The notes beneath the pieces are model-generated. The model worked only from the letters and a program-made list of their open reading frames with translations, was not told the origin of the DNA and searched no databases. From Vibrio sp. MedPE-SWchi (GTDB taxonomy: Bacteria > Pseudomonadota > Gammaproteobacteria > Enterobacterales > Vibrionaceae), in contig MPDB01000010.1 in assembly GCA_001874155.1 (NCBI GenBank), forward strand, positions 1-64,000: DNA of 64,000 nucleotides, given 5' to 3'. Shown piece by piece: positions 57,119-64,000 of this stretch (within the stretch, counting starts at the first letter, position 1; each line of letters starts with the position of its first letter). A program made the position numbers and the translations under genes.

Positions 57119-58854
57119 TCCCAAACCAAGCGGTGATGAATCGAATTTGGTGTGAGGTCATTTTAGAAGAGCTAACTCGCTTTGGTGTGAAAGACATTTG
57201 CATCGCTCCTGGTTCACGATCAACCCCATTAACATTGGAGGCGGATGCCAATGAGACTTTGGCGATTCATACCCATTTTGATGAACGCGGGTTGGGCTTT
57301 TTTGCACTAGGTTTGGCGAAAGCCAGTAATGCGCCCGTTGCGATTGTGGTTACCTCAGGCACCGCAGTGGCGAATTTACTCCCTGCGATAGCAGAAGCAA
57401 GACTAACGGGTGAGAAATTGGTGGTGTTAACGGCTGATAGGCCACAGCAACTCGTCGGTTGCGGTGCCAATCAGGCCATTCAGCAGCAGGGTATTTTCTC
57501 TACACATGTCATCGCTGCGCTTAACCTGCCTAATCCTTCTAAAGATATTGGTCTGCATTGGCTTTTGACCAGTATTGATGAGGTTATGCATCAGCAAAGT
57601 CAGCAAGGCTCTTCGATACACATCAATTGTCCATTCCCTGAGCCGCTTTATTCAACCAGCGATAAGACGATGTACCAAGATTATGTAAATAAAGTCGAGG
57701 CTTGGCGTGTATCGGAGCAGCACTATACCCAAGTGATTTTGGGAAAAACCGAGTATGTCGTTCATGATGATCTTCTTGTCAAAAAAGGGCTTATCATTGT
57801 TGGCAGTGTTGACTTGAATGATGCAGTTAAAGCGCTTGAGCTCGCCACTAAGCTCGATTGGCCGATACTCTGTGACCCCCAGTCAGGCATTCGCAGCGAC
57901 TGGGCACACTACGATGTGTGGCTTCAAGTTGATGAGGTGTCTAGTCCGCAAAGAACAGTGATGAGTCAGTGTGAAGCGATTGTGCAGTTTGGTTCTCGGG
58001 TAGTATCGAAACGGCTCAATCATTGGTTAGAGACCCATGTTTCAGAGTCAGGCTGTGATTACTTTTACGTTTCCCCCAATGCCGATAGAAACAATCAATT
58101 TCATTTGAAGCAGACACACTGTATCGCAAATGTCGGTGAGTGGATTGAGTATCATTTGGAGCAAATTCCCAAGATAGAGGAGACGTTACAGCGTGGCTGG
58201 GGCGAGCAGCTTAAGACGCTTTCGACCGCTGTGAGCGATAAGGCTCAATCTCTACGTGAAAAAGATGACTCAATCAGCGAGTTAGGCTTCGCCTACTCAA
58301 TAACAAACCTACTGGAAAATGTACCAGGTAAGTTGTCGCTATTTATTGGTAACAGCTTGTTCGTGCGCTTAATGGACATGTTCACAACGCTGGATAAGCG
58401 TGAAGTTTACACCAATCGAGGCGCATCTGGCATTGATGGGTTGGTGGCGACGGCCGCTGGTGTTCAAAAGGCTAAGTCTCAACCTTTGATACTGTTTATT
58501 GGTGATACGTCACTGCTCTATGATCTCAATTCGCTCGCGTTGTTCACTCATCAAAAGACACCGACTGTCATCGTTGTGACAAACAATGATGGTGGGGCAA
58601 TATTCGATCTTTTGCCCGTTCCCCAAGCACAAAAACAATCCCTTTATCAAATGCCGCATGGCTATCAGTTTGAACATTCGGCAAGGCAATTTGGGTTGGG
58701 TTACGATAGGCCAAATACACTGTCTAGCGGCTTAAAAAGTATCGTTACGCACATTCAACAGGGGAGTGGCGCACTCGTCGTTGAAGTGGAAACTAAGCCT
58801 GGTCACGCATCCGCGCAGCTAAAAGAGTTCTATAGTCGCATTCATGCTAAATAG
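57115..58854 (+). CDS. menD: 2-succinyl-5-enolpyruvyl-6-hydroxy-3-cyclohexene-1-carboxylate synthase MenD
   Basis: 579 residues, thiamine diphosphate enzyme. IAPGSRSTPLTLEA near residue 30, HTHFDERGLGFFALGLAKAS with the catalytic glutamate, VTSGTAVANLLPA, and the ThDP/Mg site IGDTSLLYDLNSL ... NNDGGAIFDLLP in the C-terminal domain. Coupled to menF (ATGA) and overlapping menH by 11 bases. Confidence 0.96.
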   Translation: MIPNQAVMNRIWCEVILEELTRFGVKDICIAPGSRSTPLTLEADANETLAIHTHFDERGLGFFALGLAKASNAPVAIVVTSGTAVANLLPAIAEARLTGEKLVVLTADRPQQLVGCGANQAIQQQGIFSTHVIAALNLPNPSKDIGLHWLLTSIDEVMHQQSQQGSSIHINCPFPEPLYSTSDKTMYQDYVNKVEAWRVSEQHYTQVILGKTEYVVHDDLLVKKGLIIVGSVDLNDAVKALELATKLDWPILCDPQSGIRSDWAHYDVWLQVDEVSSPQRTVMSQCEAIVQFGSRVVSKRLNHWLETHVSESGCDYFYVSPNADRNNQFHLKQTHCIANVGEWIEYHLEQIPKIEETLQRGWGEQLKTLSTAVSDKAQSLREKDDSISELGFAYSITNLLENVPGKLSLFIGNSLFVRLMDMFTTLDKREVYTNRGASGIDGLVATAAGVQKAKSQPLILFIGDTSLLYDLNSLALFTHQKTPTVIVVTNNDGGAIFDLLPVPQAQKQSLYQMPHGYQFEHSARQFGLGYDRPNTLSSGLKSIVTHIQQGSGALVVEVETKPGHASAQLKEFYSRIHAK

Positions 58855-59623
58855 CCTACATCACCATCAAGCCGGTAACCTGAAAAGACCAACCTTGGTT
58901 TTTCTTCATGGTTTGCTCGGTGACGGCAGTGATTGGGCTCAGGCTATCGTTAAGCTTAACCAATTTACATGCATAACCATTGACCTTCCTGGTCATGGCC
59001 AAAGTAAAGAGGTTTCGTGTGCCAATTTGGATGAGTGCTGCGCGTTGCTTACTGCCACTTTGAAGTGCCTGTTAGAAACAAATCAGCCCATCTTTCTTGT
59101 TGGTTACTCTATGGGGGCGCGCATTGCCATGCATGGAGTAGCGAATGATCTCTTCCACGATATTAATGTCCAAGGGCTCATAATTGAAGGCGGGAACTTC
59201 GGTTTGAAAACGGCCGAAGAAAAGCGTGTTCGATTAATCAATGATGAGAAATGGGCGAATAGATTCATTCATGAGCCAATTGAACAGGTATTATTCAATT
59301 GGTATCAGCAAAGTGTCTTTTCTTCACTAAATGATGAGCAAAGACAATCTTTACAGCGCAAGCGAAGTGATAATCTTGGTGTTTCTATTGCGCATATGTT
59401 GCTTGCGACATCGCTGGCCAAGCAAGACCCGCTTCTTGAAAGGCTAACGAAAGGGTCGCTGCCAATACACTACATCTGTGGCAGTAAAGATAATAAGTTC
59501 AAAACGATGGCACGAGAAAGTGGCTTATCTTTTCACGCTGTCTTAGGGGCTGGGCACAATGTACATCAAGAGTGCCCGGACGAGTTTGCAACGATCATTA
59601 TTGATTTTATACAGAATCAATAA
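58844..59623 (+). CDS. menH: 2-succinyl-6-hydroxy-2,4-cyclohexadiene-1-carboxylate synthase MenH
   Basis: 259 residues, alpha/beta hydrolase fold. FLHGLLGDGSDW near residue 20, nucleophile Ser in GYSMGARIAM, catalytic His in GAGHNVHQECP. Second enzyme after MenD. Overlaps the menD end; menB follows after 65 bases. Confidence 0.93.
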   Translation: MLNSLHHHQAGNLKRPTLVFLHGLLGDGSDWAQAIVKLNQFTCITIDLPGHGQSKEVSCANLDECCALLTATLKCLLETNQPIFLVGYSMGARIAMHGVANDLFHDINVQGLIIEGGNFGLKTAEEKRVRLINDEKWANRFIHEPIEQVLFNWYQQSVFSSLNDEQRQSLQRKRSDNLGVSIAHMLLATSLAKQDPLLERLTKGSLPIHYICGSKDNKFKTMARESGLSFHAVLGAGHNVHQECPDEFATIIIDFIQNQ

Positions 59624-59688
59624 CCATAAAACGAATAATATAGGCTCGTATTGAACGGGCAATAAAACGAACAGATGGATAATTAAAA

Positions 59689-60555
59689 ATGGCAAAAACA
59701 GTAGGCATTACCGAAGAAGAACTTTATGCACCCGTTGATTGGAAAGACTGTACGGGTGAGTACGAAGATATTTACTACCATAAATCAGCGGATGGCATTG
59801 CGAAGATCACCATTGCCCGTCCACAAGTGCACAACGCCTTTCGTCCTCAAACCGTAAAAGAGATGATTGATGCGCTGGCCAATGCACGTTACGACGAAAA
59901 AGTGGGCGTAATTATTCTTACCGGTCTTGGTGAAAAAGCATTTTGCTCTGGTGGTGATCAGAAAATTCGCGGTGACTACGGTGGCTATAAAGATGACTCC
60001 GGCACCCATCACCTAAACGTTCTCGATTTCCAACGTCAAATCCGTACCTGTCCGAAGCCGGTAATTGCAGCGGTCGCAGGATGGGCTGTGGGTGGTGGTC
60101 ATGTTTTGCATATGATGTGTGACCTGACGATTGCCGCTGAAAATGCTCAATTTGGTCAAACAGGGCCAAAAGTGGGCTCGTTTGATGGCGGTTGGGGTGC
60201 CTCTTATATGGCAAGAATTGTCGGTCAGAAGAAAGCACGTGAGATTTGGTTCTTATGTCGATTCTACGATGCGAAAGAGGCCTTAGACATGGGGCTAGTT
60301 AACACCGTCGTTCCAGTTGAAGACCTTGAGAAAGAAGCGATACGTTGGTCTAGAGAAACATTGCAACATAGCCCAATGGCTCTTCGCTGTTTGAAAGCGG
60401 CATTGAATGCAGACTGTGACGGTCAAGCAGGCCTACAAGAATTAGCCGGTAATGCGACCATGATGTTCTACATGACCGAAGAGGGTCAGGAAGGGCGTAA
60501 TGCGTTTAATGAGAAGCGTCGCCCTGATTTCGATAAGTACCCGCGTAACCCATAA
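59689..60555 (+). CDS. menB: 1,4-dihydroxy-2-naphthoyl-CoA synthase MenB
   Basis: 288 residues, crotonase fold. [53 protein letters not shown] (oxyanion hole) and [20 protein letters not shown] are MenB signatures. C-terminus [16 protein letters not shown] as in E. coli. A 254-base gap follows before menC, with no terminator-quality hairpin that I can see. Confidence 0.97.
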   Translation: MAKTVGITEEELYAPVDWKDCTGEYEDIYYHKSADGIAKITIARPQVHNAFRPQTVKEMIDALANARYDEKVGVIILTGLGEKAFCSGGDQKIRGDYGGYKDDSGTHHLNVLDFQRQIRTCPKPVIAAVAGWAVGGGHVLHMMCDLTIAAENAQFGQTGPKVGSFDGGWGASYMARIVGQKKAREIWFLCRFYDAKEALDMGLVNTVVPVEDLEKEAIRWSRETLQHSPMALRCLKAALNADCDGQAGLQELAGNATMMFYMTEEGQEGRNAFNEKRRPDFDKYPRNP

Positions 60556-60809
60556 AACACGGTGTATCGATGCAATAAATTAAACCATAAGTCATCTAAG
60601 TAAAAAGGATTAGACGCAGTGAGTGGAATGAGGGTCAAGCCTTGTTCACTCCTTGCTTTTGAGCGATGGATTGTTTTGATCTAGAAATTAGCAAAACTAA
60701 AAATGATCCATGCGATCGAACGGTCTGTATCAGTTATTGATGAACTTATGGATGGGTATGACGGTCTATGTATTAGTCATGATCGCGTATCACTAAAGCG
60801 GAATCTTAT

Positions 60810-61796
60810 ATGAAATCAGCCAAACTCTACCGTTATCAACTACCTATGGATAGCGGCGTTATTCTGCGTAACCACAAGCTAACCGAGCGTGTCGGATTTA
60901 TCGTAGAATTGAATGAAAATGGTCGAATTGGCCGAAGTGAAATAGCACCACTCATCGGTTTTAGTGTTGAAACCACCGAAGAAGCCGGCATTCAAGCGCA
61001 GCATCAACTCGAGATGTGGGCTGCTGGTGAAAACTTTGAATACGACGAACTCTACCCTTCGGTCGCCTTTGGCCTGTCGATGGCTGAGCTTGAGCTATCG
61101 GGCGGGTTACCACAGGAAGGAAACTATCAAGTCGCCCCTTTGTGCAGTGGAGACCCAGATGAACTTCTCCCTGTTTTAAGTGCGATGGAAGGTAAGAAGA
61201 TCGCGAAAGTGAAAGTGGGCCTGTATGAGCCTATTCGTGACGGAATGATTGTGAGTTTGCTTCTTGAGTCCATTCCAGACTTATCACTGCGACTTGATGC
61301 TAATCGTTCTTGGACGCTCGAACAGGCTCAGCAGTTTGCCAAGTATGTCGCTCCTTCACTTCGTCAACGCATCAACTACCTTGAAGAGCCCTGCATGTCG
61401 CCTGGTGAAAGCTTTTCACTAGCGATGGATACGGGTATTGCCATCGCTTGGGATGAAACCCTACAGCACGCGGTACAAAAACACGGATTCTCATTAGAGG
61501 ATTTGACCGGCGCTAAAGCGATTGTGATTAAACCTATGCTGATTGGTTCGGTGCAGCGATGCATAGACTTGATTGAGAAGGCAAAGGTGCTGAGTATACA
61601 AGCTGTGATCAGCTCAAGTATTGAATCAAGCTTTGGCCTTGACCAGTTAGCACGATTTGCTCAATGGCAACTTCCCGATGAAGCGCCCGGTCTAGACACG
61701 CTGAGTTTGTTTAAGACTCAGCTAGAAACGGAGTGGCCAGAGTCGAATCTCCCTGTCGCCAGGTTAAGTGAGCAACAACTGATGTGGCAATCATAG
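60810..61796 (+). CDS. menC: o-succinylbenzoate synthase MenC
   Basis: 328 residues, enolase superfamily. Catalytic lysine in AKVKVG, metal ligands in LRLDANRSW, YLEEPC and AWDETL, second lysine in AIVIKPMLIGS. The order of these elements and SSSIESSFGLDQLARFA fit MenC. Its ATG (60810) overlaps the end of a 36-codon open frame (60703-60813) by 4 bases. Confidence 0.93.
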   Translation: MKSAKLYRYQLPMDSGVILRNHKLTERVGFIVELNENGRIGRSEIAPLIGFSVETTEEAGIQAQHQLEMWAAGENFEYDELYPSVAFGLSMAELELSGGLPQEGNYQVAPLCSGDPDELLPVLSAMEGKKIAKVKVGLYEPIRDGMIVSLLLESIPDLSLRLDANRSWTLEQAQQFAKYVAPSLRQRINYLEEPCMSPGESFSLAMDTGIAIAWDETLQHAVQKHGFSLEDLTGAKAIVIKPMLIGSVQRCIDLIEKAKVLSIQAVISSSIESSFGLDQLARFAQWQLPDEAPGLDTLSLFKTQLETEWPESNLPVARLSEQQLMWQS

Positions 61797-63253
61797 TGTT
61801 GACGATTCAATCATCAATTAGACATTGGGCTCAGCGGAGCCCATTTTCTTGCGCATTGATCACGCCAGAGAAAAACTACTCTTGGGTAGACCTTCAGCAA
61901 CAAGTGAATCAGATGACTCACCATTTCATGAGTCAAGGCGTAGGCAAGGGCGACGTCGTCACTCTGGTCGGAAAAAATCAACCAGAAATGCTGTTCGCGT
62001 ACTTGGCTTGCTGCGAACTTGGGGCTATTGCTGCGCTCACCATGCCTCAACCATATACCAACTTGACCCTCAAACTTTCGATGTTATATCACGAGTCACA
62101 GCCGCGGTATTTGTGGTGTAGCCGTGATGTTTGGCTTAGTTTCTCTGAACAAGAAAGAGCCGATATAGAAGATCGAAATCAGAGGTTAAACGTCGATAGC
62201 CCAGCAGAAAATACACGGCTTGAGGCGCTCGAAGAGAGAAAGCCAAGCGAGTTAGCATCAATCGTATTCACATCGGGTTCAACAGGGCAGCCTAAAGCGG
62301 TAGCGCACTCTTTTGAGCAGCATTTTGCTTCTGCGTTTGGCTTGCTCAGTGTCTTTGATTTCGGAATCAAAGACACATGGCTACTTAGCCTTCCTATGTA
62401 TCACGTTTCCGGGTTGGCAATCGTGTATCGATGGCTTGCTGCTGGTGGATGTTTAAAAGTGGGGACGGGGGATCTCAAGCGAGATATCCAAGAGGTCACG
62501 CATGCCTCGTTGGTGGCAACTCAGCTCAGGCAACTGATTGATAGCCAACAGCCTTTGGCGCTGTCCAGAGTATTGCTTGGGGGTAGTCACATACCGTCAG
62601 AGCTTGGGAAAATGTGCGCTGCTAAAGGGATCGATACCTGGCTCGGGTACGGCATGACAGAGGCTGCGTCAACGGTAACAGCAAAACCGATTGATGATAT
62701 CGTCAGTGCAGGTCAGGTGTTGCCTAATCGCCTCCTCAAAATTCAAAACAATCGGATATTTATTGGCGGAAAAACACTGGCTAATGGGTATTTCTTTCAA
62801 GGAAAAGTAACGCCGCTAGTGGATGATACAGGGTGGTTTGATAGCAAAGATTTGGGGCACTGGGTTAACGATGAACTTAAAGTCATTGGGAGAGCCGACA
62901 ATCAATTTATTTCTGGTGGTGAAAACGTTCATTGTGAAGAGATAGAAGAGCAGCTCAATCGACATCCGCTGATCATGCAATCGTTCGTCGTCCCAATTGA
63001 AGATGATCTGTTTGGCCATAGGCCTGTTGCTGTCATCGAATCGACTAATTTAGTGGGTGGAGAAGAACAAAGGCAAGAGTTTGGTCACTCAATGAAAATT
63101 GAATTGGACGAATACTTGAAAAGTCGATTGGAGAAATTCAAATGGCCGATTCGTTATTATCAAATGCCTTCTGATCTGAAGGGTACTGGTATCAAGGTGT
63201 CTAGGAAAGAGCTCAAGCAGTGGCTAGTGAATAAAATCAAGATGAGTGGATAA
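61784..63253 (+). CDS. menE: o-succinylbenzoate--CoA ligase MenE
   Basis: 489 residues, adenylate-forming enzyme. The phosphate loop is SIVFTSGSTGQPKAV near residue 155, then LGYGMTEAASTV, WFDSKDLGHW and the hinge IGRADNQFISGGENVHCEEIE; the C-terminal lysine is expected in KGTGIKVSRKEL. The start is uncertain: GTG 61784 overlaps menC by 13 bases, GTG 61796 by one, and TTG 61799 follows directly; none has a good ribosome site. Last gene of the men operon. Confidence 0.93.
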   Translation: MAIIVLTIQSSIRHWAQRSPFSCALITPEKNYSWVDLQQQVNQMTHHFMSQGVGKGDVVTLVGKNQPEMLFAYLACCELGAIAALTMPQPYTNLTLKLSMLYHESQPRYLWCSRDVWLSFSEQERADIEDRNQRLNVDSPAENTRLEALEERKPSELASIVFTSGSTGQPKAVAHSFEQHFASAFGLLSVFDFGIKDTWLLSLPMYHVSGLAIVYRWLAAGGCLKVGTGDLKRDIQEVTHASLVATQLRQLIDSQQPLALSRVLLGGSHIPSELGKMCAAKGIDTWLGYGMTEAASTVTAKPIDDIVSAGQVLPNRLLKIQNNRIFIGGKTLANGYFFQGKVTPLVDDTGWFDSKDLGHWVNDELKVIGRADNQFISGGENVHCEEIEEQLNRHPLIMQSFVVPIEDDLFGHRPVAVIESTNLVGGEEQRQEFGHSMKIELDEYLKSRLEKFKWPIRYYQMPSDLKGTGIKVSRKELKQWLVNKIKMSG

Positions 63254-63288
63254 ATCTAGGTATTTAAATCTACGTGCTTAAATAAAAT

Positions 63289-63361
63289 GAAGTGCAGAAT
63301 CGGTGACTAGTCGCTTCTGCACTTCGGGGGGCGTGGTGGAGGTGAGGCCACCACAATTTTT
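63289..63361 (+). terminator. Double hairpin terminator after menE
   Basis: First stem GAAGTGCAGAA / TTCTGCACTTC (63289-63325, 11 bp perfect), then GTGGTGG / CCACCAC (63333-63354) followed by AATTTTTAAAT. The second has the T run. Confidence 0.8.
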
Positions 63362-63386
63362 AAATAGAGTTTTCTATCAAGGGAAT

Positions 63387-64000
63387 CTAGTTCGCCAGAG
63401 CAACTTTCATTTGAGCGGCTACTTTATCAACCTTACCCAGGCCGATGATAACTTGTAGTCCACCTTTGCCAACTTTCACAACACCCGCCGCGCCAAGTTT
63501 CTTTAGCGTGTCGCTGTCTGCTAAAGAAGAGTCTTTAACGGTTAAGCGAAGGCGAGTGATACAGTTATCAACCTCAAGGATGTTCTCTGCACCACCAAGA
63601 GCGGTAATGTAGTTTTCTGTTAGCGCTGCTAGGCCTTCTTCAGTCGTACCTGCTTCACTTTCTGCTTCCATCTCTTCACCACGCCCTGGAGTAGGCAGGT
63701 TGAATTTAACGATAGCGAAGCGGAATACAGCGTAGTAAATACAGAAGAATACGAGACCTTGAGCAATGAGCATGTACCAGTTAGTTGCGAGTGGGTTTTG
63801 GCTTGAAAGCACTAGGTCAACAAAACCTGCTGAGAAGCCAAAGCCTGCCATCCATTCCATGCTTGCTGCGATGTATAGTGAAATACCCGTCAAGATAGCG
63901 TGGAAAAGGTACAGTAGTGGCGCTAGGAACATGAAGCTGAATTCTAGAGGTTCAGTGATGCCTGTGAAGAATGAAGCTGTCGCTGCTGCAATCATGATTG
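63387..64000 (-). CDS. nagE: PTS transporter subunit IICB, N-acetylglucosamine type (5' part outside window)
   Basis: The frame stays open to the right edge, so only about the last 204 residues are seen. End of an EIIC domain (FFTGITEPLEFSFMFLAPLLY, FRFAIVKFNLPTPGRGEE) and a full EIIB domain with the phospho-cysteine in VDNCITRLRLTVKDSS and [20 protein letters not shown]. The FAIVKFNLPTPGR linker and the EIIB sequence are closer to NagE than to PtsG of this window. No IIA domain follows, unlike E. coli NagE. The substrate call is from similarity only. Confidence 0.8.
   Translation of the reverse strand, partial: IMIAAATASFFTGITEPLEFSFMFLAPLLYLFHAILTGISLYIAASMEWMAGFGFSAGFVDLVLSSQNPLATNWYMLIAQGLVFFCIYYAVFRFAIVKFNLPTPGRGEEMEAESEAGTTEEGLAALTENYITALGGAENILEVDNCITRLRLTVKDSSLADSDTLKKLGAAGVVKVGKGGLQVIIGLGKVDKVAAQMKVALAN

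Overview
This window is a stretch of a Vibrio chromosome (Gammaproteobacteria, Vibrionaceae). The evidence is the protein sequences (AdhE, RNase E, FabH/D/G/F, PtsG, PykA, Mlc, CheV, MenFDHBCE), the gene order, which as I remember it closely matches Vibrio cholerae chromosome 1, and Vibrio-typical features: a rhombosortase, a LexA-controlled ImuA-ImuB-DnaE2 cassette and a ChiS-type hybrid kinase. No rRNA, tRNA, CRISPR array, insertion sequence or prophage was seen.

Layout. 1-2 kb: the 3' end of adhE, then a glycine-zipper gene interrupted by an in-frame TGA. 2-9.2 kb: a SulP anion transporter and rne (minus strand) with a long structured leader, then rluC (plus) and yceF (minus). 9.3-19.9 kb: a long plus-strand run yceD-rpmF-plsX-fabH-fabD-fabG-acpP-fabF-pabC-mltG-tmk-holB-tatD, covering ribosome, lipid, folate, cell-wall and DNA replication functions. 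rpmF (ribosomal protein L32) carries an apparent 20-nt deletion and frameshift. 20-26.5 kb: ptsG, a small exported protein, an NSS transporter with its 31-aa partner peptide, a small outer-membrane barrel, the 29-aa YnhF and a YjjU-type patatin. 26.5-30.5 kb: pykA and divergent mlc, then cheV. Three related 16-bp operators link mlc/pykA with ptsG, which suggests a small glucose regulon.

30.6-35.8 kb: the SOS mutasome operon imuA-imuB-dnaE2 with a perfect LexA box. 36-40.5 kb: yciK, sohB, rhombosortase, the DTW-domain tRNA modification enzyme TapT, and an HD-domain dGTPase of the type linked to anti-phage defence.

40.6-53.5 kb is the accessory-looking part: a Cache-GGDEF-EAL protein, a ChiS-like hybrid histidine kinase, a GH3 beta-N-acetylhexosaminidase and a five-gene ABC importer whose binding protein resembles the Vibrio chitobiose-binding protein CBP. 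In the V. cholerae order as I recall it, the dGTPase and yfbR are adjacent, so this block looks inserted. It may be a second amino-sugar oligosaccharide (or cell-wall fragment) sensing and uptake system, and it is the most interesting part of the window.

53.6-63.3 kb: yfbR, alaA and the complete menaquinone operon menF-menD-menH-menB-menC-menE. The window ends inside an N-acetylglucosamine-type PTS IICB gene (minus strand). All function calls are from reading the sequence; no database search was run.
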